The notes beneath the pieces were generated by a model. The model was not told the origin of the DNA, did not search any database, and was given only the letters and a program-made list of their open reading frames with translations. From JBLHKS01 sp047620505 (lineage in GTDB: Bacteria > Verrucomicrobiota > Verrucomicrobiia > Verrucomicrobiales > DEV007): a stretch of DNA of 10,052 bases. Made by a program: the position numbers and the translations under genes. Below, in pieces: positions 1 through 6,868 of this stretch. Every line of letters begins with the position of its first letter. Within the stretch, counting starts at the first letter, position 1. The stretch lies in assembly GCA_047620505.1 (NCBI GenBank), contig JBLHKS010000242.1, positions 1 to 10,052 on the forward strand. Direction: 5' to 3'.

Positions 1-632
1 TCGAGCTTTTCCTGATCCGCTTTGCTAACGCGCCGACTCATCCGCTTCGAAGCGTCCAGCACGGTGTCGAGCACGCTCCTTCCCTCGGCCAGACGCTCGA
101 CCTGTTTTGCTTTCTCCTCAGGCCGACCTTCGATAAACATCTGCTTGTAGAGATTTGAAGGCCACGAACTGCTCGGCAGTTGAACGCCGTTCGGCGAAAT
201 TGAGAGGCTGCTTCCACCAAGCGAAAGGTAGCTGAACCGGGTTTGAAGCCCGATCTGCCGCGCCGCGATCTGATCCATCGAAATCGAGTTCTTAAAATTC
301 GCCGCACCCGGATGAACCGCGCCGCTAAGCCACGATTTTGACGCAGCGTGCCCGCCATCGACCTCGGGATGTGAGGTTCCAGAAATGATCGAAAATTCGT
401 TCCGCAAATCGGCCAGCGGCTGAAGGTATCTCGGCAAGTCGTAGTCCGAGCCTGGCTTTTCCGGGATGAGGTTCGGCGGGTAGAACGAAAGCTCAAAGCA
501 GATCGCGACCATCCGGCGTGGCTCAGGTGAATCGGACACCGCAAATGTTTCCAGGGCCGGCAACGCGAGACCAACTCCGGCGCTCCGAAGAAATTTACGC
601 CGTCCTGGTTTTGGGGATTTGTCAGGGTTCAT
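1..632 (-). CDS. DUF1552 domain protein, N-terminal part, cut by window edge
   Basis: The reading frame stays open from an ATG at 632 to the left edge, giving 210 codons with no stop, about half of the usual DUF1552 length (roughly 430-460 residues). The N-terminus has a Tat-type signal: a twin arginine at residues 11-12 in GRRKFL, then a short hydrophobic stretch (residues 17-27). This predicts folded export to the periplasm. Family-like features include RMVAIC near the mature N-terminus, FYPPNLIPE, SGTSHPEVDGGH and, near the edge, SVLDTVLDASKRM. DUF1552 proteins have no established biochemical role; they are abundant in Planctomycetota and Verrucomicrobiota and usually lie next to a DUF1592-type cytochrome, as here (11-base gap after that gene). 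The preceding gene ends at 644, so the two are probably co-transcribed and perhaps translationally coupled. Family assignment is confident; function is unknown. Confidence 0.88.
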   Translation of the reverse strand, partial: MNPDKSPKPGRRKFLRSAGVGLALPALETFAVSDSPEPRRMVAICFELSFYPPNLIPEKPGSDYDLPRYLQPLADLRNEFSIISGTSHPEVDGGHAASKSWLSGAVHPGAANFKNSISMDQIAARQIGLQTRFSYLSLGGSSLSISPNGVQLPSSSWPSNLYKQMFIEGRPEEKAKQVERLAEGRSVLDTVLDASKRMSRRVSKADQEKL

Positions 633-643
633 TTTTTCGATTC

Positions 644-2950
644 TCAGGGCCTACGAAAGGCTTCACTTTTGACGACTTCGTGAAGAATTGAGCGAAGCCC
701 GTAGTCGCTCGATTTTGCGTTGGCGACGATCCGCTCGATCTCGGCCCGATCAGAAAATCCGAGATTTCGTCCGAGTCCATAACTCAGGAGCTGACTCGCA
801 ATCGCGCGCGCCATCGCCGACTCGTTCTCAATCAGCAGCTGCTTGTACTCGCGAATGCCGGAAAATGCTCGGCCGTCGGCTGTGACTCCAGTCGAATCGA
901 CGTCTGCGCCACGCCGATATTGAACTCTTCCCGTGCCGAATGGATGGATCAACCGATCCAGAGGTTTGCCTTCACCGCGAGTCCGGTACCAGTCGCGCTC
1001 CGCGCCGATCACATCAAAACTCTCAAGAGCAAACCCGGGAGGATCGATCGATTTGTGGCAGCGATTACAGCTATCGTGATTGCGATGCTTGGCGAGTTGC
1101 TCTCGAATTGTCGACGCCCCACGAATGTCGGGCTCGACGGCCGAGACGCTCGGAGGCGGCGGCGGGGACGGCGTTCCGAAGAGGTTTTTCAAGATCCAGG
1201 TGCCGCGCAGAACCGGCGAAGTGCGCGTTCCATCGGCCGAAACTTTGAGGACGCTTGCTTGAGTCAGAAGTCCGCCGCGAACGCTTTCTTCAGGTAGTTC
1301 GACCCGGCGCATTTCCAGACCTTCGACACCTTCGATGCCGTAAAACCTGGCCAAGGGCTGGTTGAGCATCGCGAAATCGGAATCAATGAAATTCTGGACG
1401 CTGTGATTCTGGCTGAGGATTTCTCGGAAGAACGAATGCGTTTCATCGAGCATCGATTGCCGCAACAGACGGCTGTATTCCGGATAAACCCGGTTATCTG
1501 GAACGGTAAAATCGATATCGCGAAGCCGCAGCCACTGTCCGGTAAAATTCTCGATGAAGCGTTCAGCTTTTGGATCTGCGAGCAACCGCTCGACCTCTTT
1601 TAGAAGAATGTCAGGCTTGCTCAGCTCGCCACTTCCGGCTAACACGGACAGCTCGCCGTCCGGCATCGAACTCCAGAGAAAATAGCTAAGCCGAGACGCC
1701 AGAGCGAAGTCGTCAACGAACTCAGTTCCGCGCTCTTCAAGAAACAGAAACTCCGGCGCGCAGAGCATTCCCTTCAATCCTCGCCGAAGCGCATTTTCGA
1801 AACCCGCTCCTTCGTCGAACGCCAGCTGCGCGAGAGCGACGTACGGCTCAAGTTCGCCGTCATCGGTCGCGCGCCGAAATGCTCGCGGCAGCCAGGTTTT
1901 CAGAATCGCCCGAATATCGTCGATCGTTCCGTTTTCCGGATCGACTTCGCCCAGCAGCTGCTGACGACTCGGCGGCGGCCATTTTTCGAGCGGACCTTCG
2001 ATTTCGACATCGCCGATGAAAACTCCTGGTCCTTCGTACGTCTCGACTGGTACTTTCCACCAGGGAAATCCGCCCTCCAGCGCAAAGGACCAATTGTCGC
2101 TCCGCTCGCGAGTTCGGTCGATGAGCTCAATCGTTGTCAACTCAGTGGGAACCTCGACAAAACCAACGACATGCGAAGCGATCTGCCCGGTCAACCCGCC
2201 GTCGACCCGAACCACGACCGGTTGGTCTCTCCGAACGGCCTTCATTTGCACTCGAAGGCGGTAGGTTCCAACCGAAGACACGCTGGAATCCCACATCGGC
2301 AGACCTCGCTGGCCGAACATCTCAACCCCGCCTTCCGTCTCGATGTCAGCACCGGAGGCTCGCCGCGACTTCGTGAAATTTAGCGTTTTGTGAATGCGTT
2401 CCGGCTCCTGCGGCGGCCCGAAAACTTGATCGAGAACCAAATCGGCAGCCTCGATGTAGAGGACGAGTTGCTCAGGCGACAGGGCGAGCACGGAGCCGAT
2501 GTTGTCGAAGCCGTTGTCGTTCGAATCGTCCGGAAGGAGCCGCTGAACATCGACGTAAACCCCGAAAAGATCACGAACCGTGTTTTCGTACTCGTTTCGG
2601 TTCAGTCGGCGAAGGACAACTTCGCGAGAAGCGGCGTGGGCGTCCGAAAGGGACTTGCCAAGAGAGTCAAGAAACCGGCCTCGAGATTCAGCGTCCGGCT
2701 GCTTTTTGTTTTCGGGCGGCATTTCGCCCTTGGCCACTCGATCGTGAAGAAAAACCCAGCGGCGGCGGATTTCGGCATCGGAAAAATCAGCCGAGAGCTC
2801 CTCGAGATCGAGATCGCCCTTTGTTGTCTCGCCGGAGTGACAATCAAAGCAATGCGCCTCAAAGAAATCCGTCAGAACAGGATTTTGAGCCTCCGCCGAG
2901 CCGAGAATTACCACCAGAAGCGCAAACGCGATTTTAAACTTGATCGGCAT
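644..2950 (-). CDS. Secreted planctomycete-type cytochrome c, DUF1587/1595/1592/1588/1585 protein
   Basis: With the ATG at 2950 the product has 768 residues and begins with a clean Sec signal peptide (hydrophobic residues 7-19, cleavage near AEA-Q). An in-frame TTG at 2968 would add six residues but is a poorer start. Visible layout: a CFDCH haem-binding motif at 34-38, with Met77 in GEMPP as candidate second haem ligand; DUF1587 around 111-177 (LRRLNRNEYENTVRDLFG); a beta-rich middle section, about 200-325; DUF1595 around 345-405; DUF1592 around 415-545 (ASRLSYFLWSSMPDGEL); DUF1588 around 560-660, holding a second CxxCH, CNRCH at 628-632, followed by DPPGFALESFD; and DUF1585 at the C-terminus. 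The domain order is that of the complete family. Such proteins are thought to be periplasmic redox proteins, but no substrate is established. It lies between marR and the DUF1552 gene on the same strand. Confidence 0.92.
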   Translation of the reverse strand: MPIKFKIAFALLVVILGSAEAQNPVLTDFFEAHCFDCHSGETTKGDLDLEELSADFSDAEIRRRWVFLHDRVAKGEMPPENKKQPDAESRGRFLDSLGKSLSDAHAASREVVLRRLNRNEYENTVRDLFGVYVDVQRLLPDDSNDNGFDNIGSVLALSPEQLVLYIEAADLVLDQVFGPPQEPERIHKTLNFTKSRRASGADIETEGGVEMFGQRGLPMWDSSVSSVGTYRLRVQMKAVRRDQPVVVRVDGGLTGQIASHVVGFVEVPTELTTIELIDRTRERSDNWSFALEGGFPWWKVPVETYEGPGVFIGDVEIEGPLEKWPPPSRQQLLGEVDPENGTIDDIRAILKTWLPRAFRRATDDGELEPYVALAQLAFDEGAGFENALRRGLKGMLCAPEFLFLEERGTEFVDDFALASRLSYFLWSSMPDGELSVLAGSGELSKPDILLKEVERLLADPKAERFIENFTGQWLRLRDIDFTVPDNRVYPEYSRLLRQSMLDETHSFFREILSQNHSVQNFIDSDFAMLNQPLARFYGIEGVEGLEMRRVELPEESVRGGLLTQASVLKVSADGTRTSPVLRGTWILKNLFGTPSPPPPPSVSAVEPDIRGASTIREQLAKHRNHDSCNRCHKSIDPPGFALESFDVIGAERDWYRTRGEGKPLDRLIHPFGTGRVQYRRGADVDSTGVTADGRAFSGIREYKQLLIENESAMARAIASQLLSYGLGRNLGFSDRAEIERIVANAKSSDYGLRSILHEVVKSEAFRRP

Positions 2951-2951
2951 G

Positions 2952-2966
2952 GTCCCAAAAAGGGAC
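2952..2966 (-). promoter_or_regulatory. Small hairpin abutting the DUF1592-gene start codon
   Basis: A perfect inverted repeat of 5-base arms (GTCCC/GGGAC) around a 5-base loop ends one base before the ATG at 2950. In the minus-strand RNA the downstream arm contains GGGA, the only Shine-Dalgarno-like bases near this start, so folding could limit ribosome access. The structure is directly visible; any regulatory role is inference, and a 5-bp stem can occur by chance. Confidence 0.3.
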
Positions 2967-2992
2967 AAAGCCGAAAGATCGCGTGTTCAACC

Positions 2993-3015
2993 AAAAAGCC
3001 CCGCTCGATCAGCGG
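2993..3015 (-). terminator. Terminator-like hairpin at the 3' end of marR
   Basis: Reading the minus strand, CCGCT and AGCGG form a 5-bp GC-rich stem over the loop GATCG, followed by GGC and five T residues (2993-2997). The stem overlaps the marR stop codon (3009-3011). The stem is short and separated from the T-run by a few bases, so this would be a weak or partial intrinsic terminator, perhaps attenuating readthrough into the DUF1592 gene. Confidence 0.3.
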
Positions 3016-3458
3016 CGAACCAGAAACTCGCTGACTTCAGCCGGAATCTTGTCGCCGTCTTTTGCCGCCAGTTGCTCCATCAGGCCGGAAATCTCTCCGG
3101 CGATTCCGTCGCGCATCCGCTCGACCAGTTCCATGCCCTTGCGGGTGATCTGGACCATCACCTTGCGGCGATCATCGGCTGCGTGGAGACGCTGGACGTA
3201 GCCTAGCTTTTCCAGTCGATCGACCAAGCCAGTAGCAGCTGCTGTCGAGTGACCCATCTTTTTCGAGATGTCGGTCATCGTCAGAAACTCTTCCTTTGCC
3301 AGATAACCAAGTAAGAAGAACTGGGCGTAAGAAATATTGCCCTTGTTCAACTCCTTGGATAAATCCAGCAGGAACGAGCGCTGCGTGAACATGATAAAGT
3401 CGGCAAGACGACCGGCTTCGGCGCTGTTTGTTGTTTCGTTTTCCTTCACTACCTGCAT
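3009..3458 (-). CDS. MarR-family transcriptional regulator
   Basis: A 149-residue protein of typical MarR size. The N-terminal helices (about 15-40) would form part of the dimer interface. The winged helix-turn-helix spans about 46-105: MTDISKKMG is the first DNA-binding helix, the recognition helix follows at about 71-85 (STAAATGLVDRLEKLGY), and the wing is centred on DDRRKVMVQIT (95-105) with the family's conserved D-x-R-R pattern. MarR dimers usually repress their own or neighbouring genes and are released by small ligands or oxidation; this protein has no cysteine, so thiol-based sensing is unlikely. The start at 3458 is chosen because GGAGGTGA lies five bases upstream; an in-frame TTG at 3473 lies within that ribosome-binding region. 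It is first in a likely marR-DUF1592-DUF1552 unit, divergent from the DUF547-VTT gene, so either side could be its target. The ligand is unknown. Confidence 0.93.
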   Translation of the reverse strand: MQVVKENETTNSAEAGRLADFIMFTQRSFLLDLSKELNKGNISYAQFFLLGYLAKEEFLTMTDISKKMGHSTAAATGLVDRLEKLGYVQRLHAADDRRKVMVQITRKGMELVERMRDGIAGEISGLMEQLAAKDGDKIPAEVSEFLVRR

Positions 3459-3463
3459 TTGAG

Positions 3464-3471
3464 TCACCTCC
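3464..3471 (-). promoter_or_regulatory. Strong ribosome-binding site of marR
   Basis: On the minus strand GGAGGTGA sits five bases before the ATG at 3458. It fixes the marR start and rules out the upstream TTG at 3473, which overlaps it. It is the only strong Shine-Dalgarno sequence in the window; the other genes have weak or no recognisable ones. Confidence 0.85.
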
Positions 3472-3501
3472 AAGGTTTTTAAAATTTCTGCTCGGGCTAA
3501 A

Positions 3502-3530
3502 AGTTTAGGCGTATTGGAAGCTCAACGCAA
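3502..3530 (-). promoter_or_regulatory. Candidate sigma70-type promoter for marR
   Basis: On the minus strand TTGCGT (3525-3530) and TAAACT (3502-3507) are separated by exactly 17 bases and lie about 45 bases upstream of the marR start. The boxes match the consensus at three and four of six positions, so this is a reasonable but unproven promoter. Confidence 0.35.
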
Positions 3531-3545
3531 GTGAATCTTTGGAAT

Positions 3546-3554
3546 TGCTATAAT
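3546..3554 (+). promoter_or_regulatory. Candidate extended -10 promoter, plus strand
   Basis: TGCTATAAT combines a perfect TATAAT with the TGn extension. No convincing -35 box is found 16-18 bases upstream, which extended -10 promoters can tolerate. It would give the DUF547-VTT gene a leader of about 260 bases. AT-richness makes chance occurrence possible. Confidence 0.35.
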
Positions 3555-3630
3555 TTTCAGAATCAGAAGCTTCCTGCACAGGCCAATACTAGGTCGAATC
3601 TTTAGTTAAGCAAGAATGTTTCGCAAATTT

Positions 3631-3636
3631 TATAAT
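3631..3636 (+). promoter_or_regulatory. Second candidate -10 box, plus strand
   Basis: A perfect TATAAT lies inside the inverted repeat AAATT-TTAT-AATTT (3625-3638), with only a poor TTAAGC upstream at a 19-base distance. A second small inverted repeat, AATTT-C-AAATT, follows at 3650-3660. A dyad overlapping a -10 box next to a marR gene is a possible operator, but AT-rich DNA produces such patterns readily. Confidence 0.28.
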
Positions 3637-3821
3637 TTAAGGCGCGGATAATTTCAAATTTAAGAACTTGTCCTCAATCCGAATTGTTCGCCTTTCCCAG
3701 TTTCCGACCTTTCCGTTCCTTCACGACGCTTGAATTTCCCGGCCCCTCCCTGAAGTTCGCAGATCGATGTAAGGATCGTCAGTCCTTTCCCTCAAATGCG
3801 CGTGACCTCCGATTCCCGAAA

Positions 3822-5282
3822 ATGAACATTTTCACCAAACCACTCCTAACAACCGTCGCCTTCCTCGCGACGATTCTGCCGTCCACGGCCCAGAATTCGT
3901 CAGACGACGGCGGATTCGATCACTCACACTCCGCACTGACTCAGGTTCTCGCCGAGCATGTGGAGGACGGCCTCGTCGACTACGCCGCCCTCGCCAAGTC
4001 TCCCGAGCAGCTGCTGGATTATCTCGGCGAACTCGCTTTCATCCCGAAATCGGATTTCGACTCGTGGACTCGCGATCAGCAGCTCGCTTTTCTCATCAAT
4101 CAGTACAACGCCGAAACGCTCGAGCTGATGATCGAGCACTATCCGATCAAGAGCATCAAGCTGATCGGCGGGGTGTTTGGAAATCCGTGGGAGGAGCCAG
4201 TCGTTTCGTATTTTGGCCAGCCGGCGACTCTCAACTATCTCGAGAAAGACGTAATTTTGGCCTACGGCGAGCCTCGAGTTCATTTCGCGCTCGTTTGCGC
4301 GGCGCTCGGCTGCCCTCCGCTTCGGAATGAGGCCTTTTCGGGCGATCGCTTGGACGAACAGCTCGATGAACAGGCCGGGGTTTTCCTCAAACAGGAATTC
4401 AAGAATTACGTCGACCTCGAAGACGGCTCGCTTCATCTCTCCCCCATCTTTAAATGGTACGGGAGCGATTTTGGCGAAACGGAAGCCGATCTCGTCGCCT
4501 CCGTGAAGCCCCACTTGCCGGAAACCGCTGCCGCCAAGCTCGCAAAGGAGCCAGATCTCAGCTACACGTTTTACGATTGGAGCCTGAACGTGAAAGGTGC
4601 TGAAATTCCGGAAAAGGCACCGACCGGTCTGCAGCGCTGGATGCTCGAAGGTCTCCAGAGAATCGATCTGCTAGGCCCGTTACGCCACATCGCTTACATT
4701 ATCGGCTATGTCGTTTGCTCAGTGCTGCTGTTCTCCGGCCTGATTCTTACGCTCTCTGGCGGATTCCTCTTCGGCCCCGTTTGGGGAGTCGTGATCGTCT
4801 CGCTCGCATCCAACCTCGCCTCAGCGACCTCGTTCTTGATCGGACGCTACGTCGCTCGAAAACCGATCGAACGGAGATTCGGCGCGAACGAAAAATTCAA
4901 GGCGATCGACAACGCCGTGGCCGAGCAGGGCTGGAAAATCGTCTTCCTCACTCGACTAACTCCATTTCTTCCCTACGTCGCTCTGAATTACATCTACGGT
5001 CTGACCAAAGTCCGGTTCTGGCCGTACGTGGCAGCCAACTTCGTCGGAATGCTGCCTGGAACGATCGCTTATGTCTGGATAGGATCGTTTGCCAAAAACC
5101 TGACCGAGCTGGCCGCAGGCGGCGGTAAATCGCACTGGTCGACAACCGCACTTCTGGTCGTCGGAATCGGCGCAGCCTTCACCGTTAGCATTTACATCAC
5201 GAAGATCGCGCGGAAAGCCCTCGCAGCCCACGTCCCGGCCGAAGAAAAAGCCGAAACTGAATCCGATAAAACTCCAGCCTGA
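3822..5282 (+). CDS. DUF547 - TVP38/TMEM64 (VTT) fusion membrane protein
   Basis: The ATG at 3822 gives 486 residues starting with a Sec signal peptide (hydrophobic 8-19, cleavage near STA-Q at 23/24). Residues about 80-270 are a DUF547 domain: AFLINQYNAETLELM (89-103), YPIKSIKLIG, a HFALVCAALGCPPLR core (154-168, Cys159 and Cys164) and IFKWYGSDF. From about 285 the protein becomes a multi-pass membrane domain of the VTT/DedA superfamily: GGFLFGPVWG (313-322), IGRYVARKP, LTRLTPFLPYVALNYIYGLTKV (Arg378, Pro381, Asn389) and a final membrane segment about 440-463. VTT proteins are linked to lipid scrambling or small-solute transport; DUF547 has no assigned reaction. The signal peptide places DUF547 outside the cytoplasm. 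No Shine-Dalgarno is visible. The oxidoreductase gene starts 9 bases downstream, and VTT domains also occur fused to such reductases, so a shared membrane redox or transport role is inferred. Confidence 0.88.
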   Translation: MNIFTKPLLTTVAFLATILPSTAQNSSDDGGFDHSHSALTQVLAEHVEDGLVDYAALAKSPEQLLDYLGELAFIPKSDFDSWTRDQQLAFLINQYNAETLELMIEHYPIKSIKLIGGVFGNPWEEPVVSYFGQPATLNYLEKDVILAYGEPRVHFALVCAALGCPPLRNEAFSGDRLDEQLDEQAGVFLKQEFKNYVDLEDGSLHLSPIFKWYGSDFGETEADLVASVKPHLPETAAAKLAKEPDLSYTFYDWSLNVKGAEIPEKAPTGLQRWMLEGLQRIDLLGPLRHIAYIIGYVVCSVLLFSGLILTLSGGFLFGPVWGVVIVSLASNLASATSFLIGRYVARKPIERRFGANEKFKAIDNAVAEQGWKIVFLTRLTPFLPYVALNYIYGLTKVRFWPYVAANFVGMLPGTIAYVWIGSFAKNLTELAAGGGKSHWSTTALLVVGIGAAFTVSIYITKIARKALAAHVPAEEKAETESDKTPA

Positions 5283-5291
5283 CCTTTTTTC

Positions 5292-6815
5292 ATGAGCAAC
5301 ACCGCAGATTTCCCAATTCCGCCTCAAGACGAGCATAACGAATTTCTCGTCTCCAACGTCCACCCATCAGACTGGGTAAATCCCGAGCCAGCCCCGAAAT
5401 ACAACCTCGTCGTCATCGGCGGCGGGCCTGCCGGGCTGATAGCAGCTGCTGGCGCGGCGGGACTCGGCGGAAAGGTCGCTTTGATCGAACGCCACCTGCT
5501 TGGCGGCGATTGTCTCAACGTCGGCTGCGTGCCGTCCAAGGCCTTGATCAGCGCGGCGAGAATTGCCCACGATGCTCGGAATGGAGCGGAATTCGGGGTG
5601 AACGTCATCGGCGTTGACGTGGATTTCGGCAAGGTGATGGAGCGGATGCGAAAGCTGCGCGCGGGCATCTCGCCGGTCGATTCGGCCAAGCGCTACACCG
5701 AGGAACTCGGCGTCGACGTCTTCATCGGCGAGGGAAAATTCGTCGATGGGAAATCGGTCGAGGTCGCAGGGAAGACTCTGAATTTCGCAAAGGCCTGCAT
5801 CGCGACCGGAGCCCGTGCGGCCAAGCTTCCGATCCCCGGACTCTGGGATGTCGACCCGTTGACGAACGAGACGGTCTTCAGCCTGACCGAGATGCCAAAA
5901 CGCCTCGCCGTGATCGGTGCCGGGCCGATTGGCTGCGAGTTGGCGCAGAGTTTTGCTCGGTTTGGATGCGAGGTGACGCTCTTTGAAGCGGAGTGCAAAA
6001 TTCTCCCGCGCGAAGATCAGGACGCGGCGGAGATCGTGCGCGAATCGCTTCATCGCGACGGGATTCGTTCGCTCTGCGAAACCAAAACGACGAACATCGA
6101 TCGCGAGGGCGACGTGAAGCGGATTCACTACGATCGCGACGGCGAAAGCCACGTTGACGAGTTCGACGACATTCTCGTCGGAGTCGGCCGCGCGCCAAAC
6201 GTGGAAGGTCTGAATCTCGAAGCGGCCGGAGTCGAATTTTCCAGATCCGGCATCACCGTTAACGATAAACTTCAGACTTCGAACAAGCGAATTTTCGCCG
6301 CTGGCGACGTCTGCCTGAAATACAAATTCACCCACACCGCCGACGCCGCCGCCCGGATCGTTTTGCGCAACGCGCTCTTCAAAGGACGGGCCAAAGTCAG
6401 CGCGCTGACCGTCCCCTGGTGCACCTTCACCGATCCAGAAATCGCTCACGTCGGCCTCTACGAAGCTGAGGCGAAAGAGAAAGGCATCGAGGTCGAGACT
6501 TTCGTCCAGAAATTCGACCACATCGATCGAGCGATCCTCGAGAGCACCACCGAAGGGATGGTCAAAGTCCACGTGAAAAAGGGAACCGATAAAATCATCG
6601 GTGCGACGATCGTCGCGCGGCATGCGGGCGAAATGATTTCCGAATTGAGCGTGGCGATCACGAATGGAGTTGGCTTAGGAAAAATTGCCAACACGATTCA
6701 CCCCTACCCCACGGAAGCCGAAGCGATCAAGCGCGTCGCCGATGCCTACAATCGGACGAAGCTGACGCCGTTCGTTTCTAAGCTGTTTAAGAAGTGGTTG
6801 GCGTGGCAGCGGTGA
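5292..6815 (+). CDS. MerA-like FAD-dependent pyridine nucleotide-disulfide oxidoreductase
   Basis: A 507-residue flavoprotein of the class I disulfide reductase family. The FAD-binding Rossmann motif is GGGPAG (43-48), the redox-active pair is Cys74 and Cys79 in GGDCLNVGCVPSK, the NAD(P)H-binding motif is GAGPIG (209-214), and the second FAD contact is AAGD (Asp339). The dimerisation domain occupies roughly the last 115 residues. The C-terminal active-site motif is HPYPTEAE (470-477): aligned on P-T-x-x-E, the position that is the catalytic His in lipoamide dehydrogenase and glutathione reductase is Tyr472, as in mercuric reductase. However, it lacks the MerA N-terminal metal-binding domain and the C-terminal cysteine pair, so mercury reduction is not supported. 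The N-terminal extension (about 1-35, with VHPSDWVNPEP) is typical of uncharacterised 'mercuric reductase' homologues. It follows the VTT gene by 9 bases, suggesting electron delivery to a membrane process. Confidence 0.92.
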   Translation: MSNTADFPIPPQDEHNEFLVSNVHPSDWVNPEPAPKYNLVVIGGGPAGLIAAAGAAGLGGKVALIERHLLGGDCLNVGCVPSKALISAARIAHDARNGAEFGVNVIGVDVDFGKVMERMRKLRAGISPVDSAKRYTEELGVDVFIGEGKFVDGKSVEVAGKTLNFAKACIATGARAAKLPIPGLWDVDPLTNETVFSLTEMPKRLAVIGAGPIGCELAQSFARFGCEVTLFEAECKILPREDQDAAEIVRESLHRDGIRSLCETKTTNIDREGDVKRIHYDRDGESHVDEFDDILVGVGRAPNVEGLNLEAAGVEFSRSGITVNDKLQTSNKRIFAAGDVCLKYKFTHTADAAARIVLRNALFKGRAKVSALTVPWCTFTDPEIAHVGLYEAEAKEKGIEVETFVQKFDHIDRAILESTTEGMVKVHVKKGTDKIIGATIVARHAGEMISELSVAITNGVGLGKIANTIHPYPTEAEAIKRVADAYNRTKLTPFVSKLFKKWLAWQR

Positions 6816-6868
6816 AATTGACTGGAGAAATCCGTGCTTATCCTGCTGGCCGCGTCGAGAGCTAGGAA

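Larger units (their letters stand above)
3459..3821. other. Divergent AT-rich intergenic region between marR and the DUF547-VTT gene
   Basis: This 363-base stretch has no convincing gene. Its marR-proximal half (about 3478-3665) is clearly more AT-rich than the flanking coding DNA and holds the candidate promoters for both directions, a palindromic GAAGCTTC (3566-3573) and a direct repeat GAATCTTT (3533-3540 and 3595-3602). The remaining part (about 3666-3821) is richer in C and pyrimidine-rich on the plus strand; it is open in the frame of the downstream gene from a TTG at 3684, but the added 46 residues look like untranslated leader (many F, P, R and no domain) and would bury the signal peptide. 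Confidence 0.6.

Noticed and set aside
38..574. A 178-codon minus-strand open frame in the DUF1552 region
   Set aside because: It is a shifted frame of the DUF1552 gene; the true frame carries the Tat signal and family motifs and runs to the window edge.
2390..3034. A 214-codon plus-strand open frame opposite the DUF1592 N-terminus
   Set aside because: It is antisense to the signal peptide, haem motif and DUF1587 of a well-recognised gene, has low-complexity basic composition and no family resemblance.
3684..3821. Upstream TTG start extending the DUF547-VTT protein by 46 residues
   Set aside because: The extension would place a sequence without any domain before a clean signal peptide; the ATG at 3822 is the sensible start.
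5367..6623. A 418-codon open frame on the minus strand opposite the oxidoreductase
   Set aside because: It lies wholly antisense to a gene with intact FAD, NAD(P) and disulfide motifs; its translation has no recognisable domain and is the usual mirror frame of GC-rich codons.
5292..6815. Calling the flavoprotein a mercuric reductase (merA) in a mercury resistance operon
   Set aside because: The C-terminal cysteine pair, the N-terminal metal-binding domain and any merR, merT or merP neighbours are absent; the MarR here is a different regulator family.
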